Origin: G963663315 sp963668255
GTDB taxonomy: Bacteria; Pseudomonadota; Gammaproteobacteria; Arenicellales; Poriferihabitantaceae
NCBI GenBank assembly: GCA_965116595.1
Contig: OZ220708.1
Location: 620,001 to 684,000, forward strand
Reading direction: 5' to 3'
DNA: 64,000 bases
Shown: piece after piece, positions 45,048 to 52,581 of the stretch
How positions within the stretch are numbered: position 1 is the stretch's first letter
Layout: each line of letters begins with the position of its first letter
Made by a program: the position numbers and the translations under genes
The notes under the pieces: model-generated
The model's database searches: none
Seen by the model: only the letters and a program-made list of their open reading frames with translations
What the model was told of the DNA's origin: nothing

Positions 45048-47405
45048 TTACTGGTAATTTCCCCGAACCCGCTGTTTCTCCGGATCAAAATGAGGGAATG
45101 GAACGACCGTTGCCGGAATCCGTTTCTGATGTCCGTCCAGCTTTCCGACCTCCACTTGTGTTCCTGGTTCGGCATGGATTATTTTCATCCTGCAAAGGGC
45201 AATGTTTTTCCTCAAGACAGGAGAAATCATGCCACTGGTAATAGCGCCAACCTGCTCGCGTCCGACAAACACCGGGTCACCATTGGCCGCGGCCTCTTCG
45301 CCGCTCAGGTCCAGTCCGACCAGTTTTTGCCGGGGGTTTTGCTTGCGCGTCAAAAGTTGTTCACGACCGATAAAATCATCCTGTTTGGATTTCAATGGAA
45401 CAGTAAACCCGATGCCTGCTTCAAACGGGTCCGTTTGATCGCAGAACTCATAACCGGCAAAAATAAGGCCAGCCTCAATCCGCAACAGATCCAGCGCCTC
45501 CAGGCCGAGCGGCGCGATTTTGAATTCCTGCCCGGCCTCCCAGACCGCATCCCAAACGGCTTCGGCATCGCGGGGATGGCAAAATATCTCGTATCCCCGC
45601 TCACCGGTATAGCCGGTTCGAGAACAGATAATAGGCACTCCATCCGCGTCACCAATCCTGGCGATCGAGAACCGGAACCAGTCGAGTTCTTCGACGCTGG
45701 CCTGATCAGGACGGGTCCAGACACATTTCCTCAGCGTTTCCAGGCTTTTTGGTCCCTGCACCTGCAAGTTGTGAAGCTCGGAGGTTGAGTCCTTTACCCA
45801 GGCCCGAAGTTTGAGGTTTTCCGCCTGCTCGCGAATCCACAAGCCCGAAGTGTCATTGCCGCCTACCCATCGGAAATTCTGGTTGCGGAGCTTGAACACC
45901 GTACCGTCATCTATCATGCCGCCCGACGGGTAACACATCGCGGTATAGACCACATGCCCGTCCGCCATTTTCCGGACATCCCGGGTCACGCAGGTCTGCA
46001 TCAGCACTTCGGCGTCGGGGCCGTTCACTTCATATTTTCTCAATGGCGACAGGTCGGTCATAATGACTCTTTCCCGGCAGGCCCAGTACTCCGCAATGGC
46101 GCCGAGATTGGTGAAGCTGTTGGCCAGCCAGTAACCATTGTATTCCGAGAAATTGCGGGTCAGTTGAGAGGTTTTATTATGGAAGCCGGTTTCTTGTGTC
46201 ATTTCGGGTTCAGCGTCGGTGGTTTTCCGGAATGCGATCGCGCGTTTGAACAGGTTTTCACCGGTATACGTGCGCACATGGATATCTGTCGGCACCCACC
46301 CGTTGGCCGGGTCAATGTCACAGGGACAGGCAGACGAAACGCAGACCAGGTCCGTCAATGCCTGCATCAATACATAATCCCCCGGCCTGGACCAGGGATC
46401 GTCAAACATATACAGGTATGAATCATCAAAAAACGTATTGAAGAACAGATTCATGGCCTGCCATCCCGCCCGCGGTTCAATCGGCCAGGGAGCCAGCGCC
46501 CGATTGAAGTTTTCCGAACAGTTGACGTGTCCGGGATAACCGGCTTCATCGTAGTATTTACTGGTGCAGGCCACCCCGAAACTGTCGTGGCGGCCGCAGG
46601 TATCCTGCACGACTTCCACCAGTGGTTTGAAATCAATGTCATAAAACTTGGAATATAGCCCTGGACCGGGATAGGCGCTGCCCATCAGCGAACGGGTCGT
46701 GGTGGCGCTCAGGTTCCGGGTCTTGCCCTTATCCAGCGCAGTTTTGTCGAAACACTGGAAATCAGAGCACTGGCGACCATCGACATCAATAATCTGAATG
46801 TACTCCCCCGCCCTGACCTCGTAACTTTGCGCAGTGGAGGCATCAATACGAAAACTCTGCAACTCATCACCGAGCGGGTCAGGCAGATCGTTTTCGACCA
46901 GGTGGCCGGGGTTTGCGCGGGTAATATAGCCGACCAGATCGGTCGGCGGGTCACCAGCGCCGTCCACGGCCATCGCCTCGCCCGGAGCGCAGACCAAGCA
47001 GATCAGTTCGCGCTCTGAGGTCAGTTTCACACCAGAACCGGCCAGGGTCTCCCCGGACAATAACTCTACGGCCTGGCAACCTGTCAGGTTAACAGAAAAG
47101 GATTGCAGCTTGCGGCGGATTTTCGCGGCGCCCGGGTTGTCAACATCAAGCATTCTGGCAATTAACGCTGCGCTGGTATTGGGTTTAACACCGAGAGAGG
47201 CCGTCGCATTGTTACCGGTTGCATCAAATGCAAATACATGCGCTGCCTGGCGACCTTCAGGATCGATAATTTCCAGTTCATCGCCCGGCATCATCGGCGC
47301 CGCGATGACCGCACTACCACGTATCAGGTAACGCTCCCTGCCAAGCCATTGCTCACCAAGCCCGGGTTCTCTCAATCGAATTACGGAATTAATGTCTATC
47401 GTCAT
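45048..47405 (-). CDS. tdm: Trimethylamine N-oxide demethylase Tdm (DUF1989 plus GcvT fusion)
   Basis: Tdm converts TMAO to dimethylamine and formaldehyde, the latter trapped by tetrahydrofolate. The ATG at 47405 (MTIDINSVIR) gives 785 residues. The architecture matches known Tdm: an N-terminal DUF1989-type half and a C-terminal GcvT/T-protein half from about residue 430 (VIMTDLSPLRKYEVNGPDAE, RTGYTGERGYEIF). Two similar segments at 41-61 and 200-220 (GDELEIIDPEGRQ, GEYIQIIDVDGRQ) suggest an internal duplication. C280, C296, C360 and C362 are candidate metal ligands. It follows pdxJ after 204 bp and precedes the Rieske gene. Confidence 0.85.
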   Translation of the reverse strand: MTIDINSVIRLREPGLGEQWLGRERYLIRGSAVIAAPMMPGDELEIIDPEGRQAAHVFAFDATGNNATASLGVKPNTSAALIARMLDVDNPGAAKIRRKLQSFSVNLTGCQAVELLSGETLAGSGVKLTSERELICLVCAPGEAMAVDGAGDPPTDLVGYITRANPGHLVENDLPDPLGDELQSFRIDASTAQSYEVRAGEYIQIIDVDGRQCSDFQCFDKTALDKGKTRNLSATTTRSLMGSAYPGPGLYSKFYDIDFKPLVEVVQDTCGRHDSFGVACTSKYYDEAGYPGHVNCSENFNRALAPWPIEPRAGWQAMNLFFNTFFDDSYLYMFDDPWSRPGDYVLMQALTDLVCVSSACPCDIDPANGWVPTDIHVRTYTGENLFKRAIAFRKTTDAEPEMTQETGFHNKTSQLTRNFSEYNGYWLANSFTNLGAIAEYWACRERVIMTDLSPLRKYEVNGPDAEVLMQTCVTRDVRKMADGHVVYTAMCYPSGGMIDDGTVFKLRNQNFRWVGGNDTSGLWIREQAENLKLRAWVKDSTSELHNLQVQGPKSLETLRKCVWTRPDQASVEELDWFRFSIARIGDADGVPIICSRTGYTGERGYEIFCHPRDAEAVWDAVWEAGQEFKIAPLGLEALDLLRIEAGLIFAGYEFCDQTDPFEAGIGFTVPLKSKQDDFIGREQLLTRKQNPRQKLVGLDLSGEEAAANGDPVFVGREQVGAITSGMISPVLRKNIALCRMKIIHAEPGTQVEVGKLDGHQKRIPATVVPFPHFDPEKQRVRGNYQ

Positions 47406-47514
47406 TTTATCGTTAGAGCCAATCGTGATTCCCTGGATGTCTGCTACAAGGAATTGTACCCGATAAATTCCGGGCACACGAAATTTCAATACATCTGGAT
47501 TATAACCAACATTA

Positions 47515-47543
47515 GAATTCCCCGCCTGTGCGGGGATGAACCG
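47515..47543 (+). repeat. Solitary 29-bp sequence resembling a type I-E CRISPR repeat
   Basis: The unit runs GAATTCCCCGCCTG then TGCGGGGATGAACCG. Length 29, the CCCCGC/GCGGGG palindromic stem and the terminal GGGGATGAACCG are all classic for type I-E repeats. No second copy appears at the expected spacing (about 61 bp) on either side and no cas gene is in the window. It is in the 204-bp gap between pdxJ and tdm. On the minus strand the hairpin lacks a T tract, so it is not a standard terminator. Confidence 0.55.
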
Positions 47544-47609
47544 AATTCACTGATGATCTTGACAGATTATCCTTACAGTGAATGCCATTGTTGACAAGGG
47601 GGTTGGAAC

Positions 47610-48359
47610 TCATCTTGAAGCCGACAAAGCCTGTCCGGTGCATATCTCAAGATAACGCGGTATAACGCTCTCGATACCCTGAAGCAGACACTCGATGGTC
47701 AGTGCGTGCCCGATTGAAACTTCCAGGATGCCCGGTATCTGCAAAAATCGTGAGAGGTTGTTCAGATCCAGGTCATGGCCCGCGTTGATTCCAATTCCCG
47801 ATTCGTCCGCTTTCATGGCCGATTTGTGATATTGATCGAAAACCGATTGTTCGTCCGGCCGGCCGAACGCGTTGGCCCAGGCTTCGGTATACAGCTCGAT
47901 CCTGTCCGCTCCGACATTGGCCGCGGCCGCAACCTCAGTCGGATCGGGATCAACGAACAGGGAACTGCGGATTCCGGCATCTGCCAGGCGTTTCAAGACA
48001 GGTACCAGGGTTGCCGTTGATTTGGCAATGTCCCAACCATGATCCGAGGTCAACTGGTTTTCATTATCCGGGACAAGGGTGCATTGATCCGGCTTGATTT
48101 TCTCGACCATCATCATGAAGTCTTGCGTGGGATTCCCTTCGATATTGAATTCGATCTGCGGATACTGTTCGCATAGTACTCCAAGATCATAAGCATCCTG
48201 TTTTTTTGTGTGGCGTTCATCCGGGCGGGGATGTACGGTAATGCCATGAACCCCGAGATCAATGCATTTTTGTGCATAGTCAACCACGTTCGGATAATCC
48301 CGACCGCGTGAGTTTCGCAAAAGCGCTATCTTGTTCAGATTGACACTGAGTTTTGTCAT
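47610..48359 (-). CDS. pdxJ: Pyridoxine 5'-phosphate synthase PdxJ, Bacteroidetes-like
   Basis: PdxJ condenses deoxyxylulose phosphate with 3-amino-2-oxopropyl phosphate to form the vitamin B6 ring. The ATG at 48359 gives 249 residues. Motifs are LSVNLNKIALLRNSRGRDYP, GITVHPRPDERHTKK, CTLVPDNENQLTSDHGWD, GADRIELYTEAW and INAGHDLDLNNL. The VN-x-NKIA-x-LRN-x-RG and EFNIEG-P forms are those I associate with Bacteroidetes PdxJ rather than the proteobacterial VNIDHIATLRNARGT form. It starts 8 bp after an unrecognised gene in the methylamine operon, an unusual place for pdxJ. Confidence 0.88.
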   Translation of the reverse strand: MTKLSVNLNKIALLRNSRGRDYPNVVDYAQKCIDLGVHGITVHPRPDERHTKKQDAYDLGVLCEQYPQIEFNIEGNPTQDFMMMVEKIKPDQCTLVPDNENQLTSDHGWDIAKSTATLVPVLKRLADAGIRSSLFVDPDPTEVAAAANVGADRIELYTEAWANAFGRPDEQSVFDQYHKSAMKADESGIGINAGHDLDLNNLSRFLQIPGILEVSIGHALTIECLLQGIESVIPRYLEICTGQALSASR

Positions 48360-48367
48360 GTTGTCAG

Positions 48368-48991
48368 CTACCTGGATGTCCTGAATGATGATAACGCCCA
48401 ATCGGGTGTAAAGCCAATGATTCTGACCAGCCCCGGCATAGTGGGGTTAAACAGGTGATTGTGCCAATAGGTGGCTTGATACTTTGCATCCTGCTGATCG
48501 AGAAATCTGGCTGTACATTGCAGATCATACAGTTGATTGCCCTGATCAAAATGCAGGATACATTGACCGATATCGACGATCTGCTGCGCAATATTGCTGT
48601 CAATGGCATAAACGGCAGTCAGTTCCTCGTCGAATTCGTCAGGAATCTGGTAATAGTATTCGGCCAGGTACCGGATGGCATTCTCATATCGCGCCTGAGA
48701 GTCCTCGGTTTTCTGAACCATGAAACGAAATTCCCGGGTGACTTCTTCGCTGTCCTGTTTCACAATCTGGACATTGACCGGCCCTGCAACCTGGTTTGCA
48801 AGTTCGAGCGCCGGCTGCATGGCAGTCGAAGGACGGCCGCCATGCTTGCGTACCGAGAATTGCCGGATACGGCATTGCCAGCCGATAAACTGTTCGCGTA
48901 ATTGTTCCGGTAACTGTTGCTGCAGCTTGCTCGCCCCCGGGTAATCTCGAAAAGAGGCAGAATGAATATACTCAGAATTTTCTGTAGGCAT
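48368..48991 (-). CDS. Unrecognised 207-residue protein of the methylamine operon
   Basis: I cannot assign a family. The protein is soluble-looking with no signal peptide. Notable stretches are QFIGWQCRIRQFSVRKHGGRPS near residue 40, a central RYLAEYYYQIPDEFDEELTAVYAID and a C-terminal YWHNHLFNPTMPGLVRIIGFTPDWALSSF. The start overlaps the preceding gene by 20 bases, and pdxJ begins 8 bp after its stop, so it is almost certainly cotranscribed with the split glutamate synthase genes. A structural or enzymatic role in amine oxidation is a guess only. Confidence 0.7.
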   Translation of the reverse strand: MPTENSEYIHSASFRDYPGASKLQQQLPEQLREQFIGWQCRIRQFSVRKHGGRPSTAMQPALELANQVAGPVNVQIVKQDSEEVTREFRFMVQKTEDSQARYENAIRYLAEYYYQIPDEFDEELTAVYAIDSNIAQQIVDIGQCILHFDQGNQLYDLQCTARFLDQQDAKYQATYWHNHLFNPTMPGLVRIIGFTPDWALSSFRTSR

Positions 48992-49355
48992 TCATCAGGT
49001 CAACCATCGGGTGGGATTGCGACATCTGAAACTTAACCAGCAGTTCGCGCGCGATCATGTCCCGGTCCTGCTGGTTATCCGGCAATTCGATGGTCTCGGG
49101 GATTTGCACCCAACCGTTGATATTGCGGTCAAATACGGCCGGCTTGCCTTCTTCATACCCCATGTGTACATCTTCCAGCCAGTTCAGGTCCCGCCAGCCC
49201 ATGATTTTCATATAGGCTTTCAGAAAATCGCTGCAGCGATCCATGTCCGGCACCAGATTGACATCGTAACGGTAGCCGATATGCTGGCCGATGTCCTTTT
49301 CGCGGTCGGTATCCAGACCGTCGGATTCGATAAACTTGTCTACATCATTTTTCAT
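48972..49355 (-). CDS. Unrecognised 127-residue acidic protein of the methylamine operon
   Basis: No family recognised. The 127 residues are acidic and contain IGQHIGYRYDVNLVPDMDRC, KAYMKIMGWRDLNWLEDVH and a C-terminal ARELLVKFQMSQSHPMVDLMNAYRKF. No membrane segment, signal or cysteine cluster is seen. It starts 27 bp after the FMN glutamate-synthase-like gene and overlaps the next unknown gene, so the pair behaves as one operon unit. It may be a small subunit or maturation factor. Confidence 0.7.
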   Translation of the reverse strand: MKNDVDKFIESDGLDTDREKDIGQHIGYRYDVNLVPDMDRCSDFLKAYMKIMGWRDLNWLEDVHMGYEEGKPAVFDRNINGWVQIPETIELPDNQQDRDMIARELLVKFQMSQSHPMVDLMNAYRKF

Positions 49356-49382
49356 GTTTTCTTCTCCTGATCTGCCTGATCT

Positions 49383-50723
49383 TCAAAAACGGGTCATGTC
49401 GGGACGACCGACCGTGTATTGAGTGCCTGCAAGGGGAACCTGGGCCAATGCGGAGGCCTCCATGGTGAGCGCTGCCAGATCTTCGGGTTCGAGGGAATGG
49501 ATATTGGTTTTACCACAGGCGCGCGCCAGAAGTTGCGCCTCAATGGTCAACGTATGCAGGAAGTTGTACACCCGCTCCGCAGCCGCGTCCGGGTCCAGGC
49601 GTTTACGCAGAACCGGGTCCTGAGTGGCCACGCCGACCGGGCAACGACCGGTGTGGCAATGATAGCAATGACCCGCTTCGACACCCATTTCCTTTTCAAA
49701 ATCCGCTTCCGGAATAGCCTTGTTGCAGTTCAGGGCCATCAACGCGGCATGGCCGATCGCGACCGCGTCAGCGCCCAGCGCCAGCGCTTTCGCCACATCG
49801 CCGCCATTTCGTATTCCACCAGCATAAACCAACGAGATTTCACCGGATTTACCGACATCTTCGAGAGCGCGGCGCGCCTGGCGAATCGCGGCAATTCCCG
49901 GCACGCCGGTTTCTTCAGTCGCCAGATGGGGACCTGCGCCGGTACCGCCTTCCATACCGTCCATGTAAATCGAGTCAGGCCCGGTTTTTGCTGCCATACG
50001 AACGTCATCATACACCCGCGCCGCGCCCAGTTTCAGTTGGATCGGTATTTCACCGTTGGTGGCTTCACGAACCTCGTTGATTTTCAACGCGAGGTCGTCC
50101 GGTCCCAGCCAGTCCGGGTGACGGGCCGGCGAACGCTGGTCGATTCCCGCCGGCAGGGATCGCATTTCGGCCACCTGATCGGTGACTTTCTGGCCCATCA
50201 GGTGCCCCCCCAGCCCCACCTTGCAGCCTTGACCAATGAAAAACTCGACACAGTCCGCCAGCCGCAAGTGATTCGGATTGAAACCGTAGCGCGACTGGAT
50301 ACATTGATACATCCATTTTTCCGAGTATCGCCGTTCATCCGGGATCATACCGCCTTCACCGGAACAGGTAGCCGTTCCAGCCATGGTAGCGCCCCGCGCC
50401 AACGCGGTTTTTGCTTCATAGGACAAGGCGCCAAAGCTCATGCCGGTGATATAAACAGGGATGTCGAGTTCCAGCGGGCGCTTGGCTTTCGGACCGATAA
50501 CGGTTTTGGTCAGGCATTTCTCACGGTACCCCTCAATCACAAACCGGGTCAGCGTACCGGGCATGAATGTCAGATCATCCCAGGTCGGGATTTTTTTGAA
50601 CAGGGAGAAACCACGCATGCGGTATCGTCCGAGTTCTGACTTAATATGGATATCATCCATCACCTCTGGCGGGAATATAAAACTCTGCCCCAGATGATTG
50701 GGATCTCTTTTCGATTTTGACAT
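49383..50723 (-). CDS. mgsC: Glutamate synthase-like FMN/Fe-S subunit (MgsC/GlxD type)
   Basis: This is the FMN-binding domain of glutamate synthase as a separate 446-residue protein. In the methylamine pathway MgsC makes N-methylglutamate from gamma-glutamylmethylamide and 2-oxoglutarate. Key parts are ITGMSFGALSYEAKTALARGA, GGTGAGPHLATEETG, an FMN phosphate loop YAGGIRNGGDVAKALALGADAVAIG, and the Fe-S cysteines in CYHCHTGRCPVG. The ATG at 50723 is preferred to a GTG at 50735. The same family includes GlxD genes of unknown or other amine function, so the substrate remains open. Confidence 0.85.
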   Translation of the reverse strand: MSKSKRDPNHLGQSFIFPPEVMDDIHIKSELGRYRMRGFSLFKKIPTWDDLTFMPGTLTRFVIEGYREKCLTKTVIGPKAKRPLELDIPVYITGMSFGALSYEAKTALARGATMAGTATCSGEGGMIPDERRYSEKWMYQCIQSRYGFNPNHLRLADCVEFFIGQGCKVGLGGHLMGQKVTDQVAEMRSLPAGIDQRSPARHPDWLGPDDLALKINEVREATNGEIPIQLKLGAARVYDDVRMAAKTGPDSIYMDGMEGGTGAGPHLATEETGVPGIAAIRQARRALEDVGKSGEISLVYAGGIRNGGDVAKALALGADAVAIGHAALMALNCNKAIPEADFEKEMGVEAGHCYHCHTGRCPVGVATQDPVLRKRLDPDAAAERVYNFLHTLTIEAQLLARACGKTNIHSLEPEDLAALTMEASALAQVPLAGTQYTVGRPDMTRF

Positions 50724-50757
50724 TTTAGTTATCACTGGATTTAGGTGTTTTGAAATT

Positions 50758-51597
50758 TCAGAGGATCAGTTTTTTCTCGGTGGGTTCAAGATTATCGTAG
50801 TTCCACAGATTTTTCCCGGATACGAATTTCTTCATGTTTTCCACCCCGCACGCGGGCGAAACGTCATACATTGCCAGCTTCTGGATGAGCCACTTCAACT
50901 CTGTTTCGTTCATTTCGCCCGGAACGCAATCGACACCGAGGTCTTCCACTTCACCACCCACGTAGATGGTGCCGTCGTACATCGAATCACCGAGATTTTT
51001 ACCTGCATCGCCGCATATCACCATGCGCCCGCGCTGCATCATGAATCCGGAAAAAGCGCCGGTTCTGCCGCCTACGATGATGGTGCCGCCCTTCTGGTCG
51101 ATTCCGGTTCTGGAGCCGACATCGCCCTTGCATATCAGGTCGCCGCCGCGTATTGCCGCCCCGAAAGTTGAACCCGCATTATTTTCGATGACGACCGTTC
51201 CGGCCATCATGTTCTCGGCACAGGACCAGCCAACCCGCCCGCTGATTTTGATATTCGGCCCATCGATCAGGCCACAGCCGAAATAGCCGAGAGAACCTTC
51301 GAAGTTGATGTTGACACGATTCAATATGCCAACACCGACCCCATGACGCGCACGTGGATTCCTGACCGTAATCGTGCCATACCCCTGCTGCATCAAATTC
51401 CTGATTTCAAGATTGATATCGGTCGATTCCATTTCCAGCGCATCAAATCCGGCTGATCTGGCAGTATCGACTTCAAACGCCCATGGATAAGTATAATTTT
51501 CTTCTTCGGTGGCACTGAAAAACCGCTGCTGGGTGCGTCCTTTCAACTGCTCCGCATGCAGACCCATATCATGTGACTTGTGATCTACGCCTGCCAT
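50758..51597 (-). CDS. mgsB: Glutamate synthase GXGXG-domain subunit (MgsB/GlxC type)
   Basis: A 279-residue beta-helix protein equivalent to the C-terminal GXGXG domain of GltB, which bridges the other two subunits. The repeated glycine pattern is visible in GYFGCGLIDGPNIKISGRVG, GGDLICKGDVGSRTG and GGTIIVGGRTGAFSGFMMQ. The start overlaps the stop of the amidotransferase gene by 13 bases. Split three-gene arrangements of this kind are known for N-methylglutamate synthase (mgsABC). Confidence 0.87.
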   Translation of the reverse strand: MAGVDHKSHDMGLHAEQLKGRTQQRFFSATEEENYTYPWAFEVDTARSAGFDALEMESTDINLEIRNLMQQGYGTITVRNPRARHGVGVGILNRVNINFEGSLGYFGCGLIDGPNIKISGRVGWSCAENMMAGTVVIENNAGSTFGAAIRGGDLICKGDVGSRTGIDQKGGTIIVGGRTGAFSGFMMQRGRMVICGDAGKNLGDSMYDGTIYVGGEVEDLGVDCVPGEMNETELKWLIQKLAMYDVSPACGVENMKKFVSGKNLWNYDNLEPTEKKLIL

Positions 51598-52520
51598 ACC
51601 CTTACCTCCCCTTCATAAGGATCAAATGTATGAATTTCATCAGGAAAAATACTGCGGATCGAAACTTCCTCGGAAGCCAGCCCGACAAAGTCTTCGCTCT
51701 CATACAGCACCATCGGCTTGGCAGCCATGACATCCTTTGCCATGCCGAGTTGATCACTGGTAGCAACCAGATAAGTGAATACGCCATCGAGTTCTTCCAC
51801 CGAACGTTTCATTGCCGTTTCCAGGTCATCACCTCCACCAATGCAGTCTGCGATGTACACCGCAATCAGTTCGGAGTCACAATTTGACATAAAGCGATGT
51901 CCGCGACGTTCCATTTCCCGGCGGAAGCTCCAGTAATTGGTCAGTTGTCCATTATGTACGACCGAAACATCGTTGAATGGATAAGCCCAGTAAGGATGAG
52001 CTGAACGAATATCCACATCCGACTCTGTTGCCATTCGGGTATGACCAATCGCATGAGTGCCTTCAAAGCCCGACAGATCATACTGCTGTGACACCCGGTC
52101 GGCATCACCCAGATCTTTTATCAACTCCAGACTTTCACCGATCGACAGAATTTCCACCCCCTCGATGTCTTCGATATAATCGGCCAACCGACGCATGTCA
52201 CCATCGAAAGCAAAAGTATAGCGTTGGGAATAGGCGGTGACCTGATCACGGCTGTTTACCCTGACATCTGATTTTTCCAATCGTACGTCCACCTCCTGCT
52301 GACGCTCGATAACCTCTTGATGTATATCGAATCCACTTTTCATGTCCTCCTGTTCGGCGACCTTGAAGCGCATCACATACTGATTCTTCGTGGGGTTACC
52401 GTAGAGCGCGAATCCGGTGGAATCAGGACCCCGATGTTTCAGTGATTGAAGCATCGAGGTCATTTCTGATCCGACATCGGAGCTTTTACCTCTATGGATA
52501 AGTCCTGCGATACCGCACAT
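51585..52520 (-). CDS. mgsA: Class II glutamine amidotransferase-like subunit (MgsA/GlxB type)
   Basis: The N-terminal nucleophile amidotransferase part of a split glutamate synthase. The start is the ATG at 52520 because processing exposes Cys2 in MCGIAGLIHRG; the longer frame to 52688 is not used. The 311 residues show LKHRGPDSTGFALYG, AIGHTRMATESDVDI, VVHNGQLTNYWSFR and SNCDSELIAVYIAD. In MgsABC this subunit handles gamma-glutamylmethylamide in place of glutamine. It lies 61 bp after the ligase. Confidence 0.87.
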   Translation of the reverse strand: MCGIAGLIHRGKSSDVGSEMTSMLQSLKHRGPDSTGFALYGNPTKNQYVMRFKVAEQEDMKSGFDIHQEVIERQQEVDVRLEKSDVRVNSRDQVTAYSQRYTFAFDGDMRRLADYIEDIEGVEILSIGESLELIKDLGDADRVSQQYDLSGFEGTHAIGHTRMATESDVDIRSAHPYWAYPFNDVSVVHNGQLTNYWSFRREMERRGHRFMSNCDSELIAVYIADCIGGGDDLETAMKRSVEELDGVFTYLVATSDQLGMAKDVMAAKPMVLYESEDFVGLASEEVSIRSIFPDEIHTFDPYEGEVRVWQA

Positions 52521-52581
52521 TATGCAATTCCTCCTGATATAGTTGAATCTGGTTTTGATTTTGTTCCCGGAGCCAGGCAAT

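Noticed and set aside
45048..47405. Reading the DUF1989 part as urea or guanidine carboxylase-associated protein
   Set aside because: The fusion to a GcvT domain, the length and the adjacent tmm all fit TMAO demethylase better.
47515..47610. A full CRISPR array between tdm and pdxJ
   Set aside because: Only one repeat unit was found. No second copy appears at the expected distance and no cas genes are present.
49383..52520. Split genes as a broken normal glutamate synthase (gltB)
   Set aside because: Each gene is intact with its own start and the order is that of known three-gene MgsABC/Glx sets, so it is not decay of gltB.
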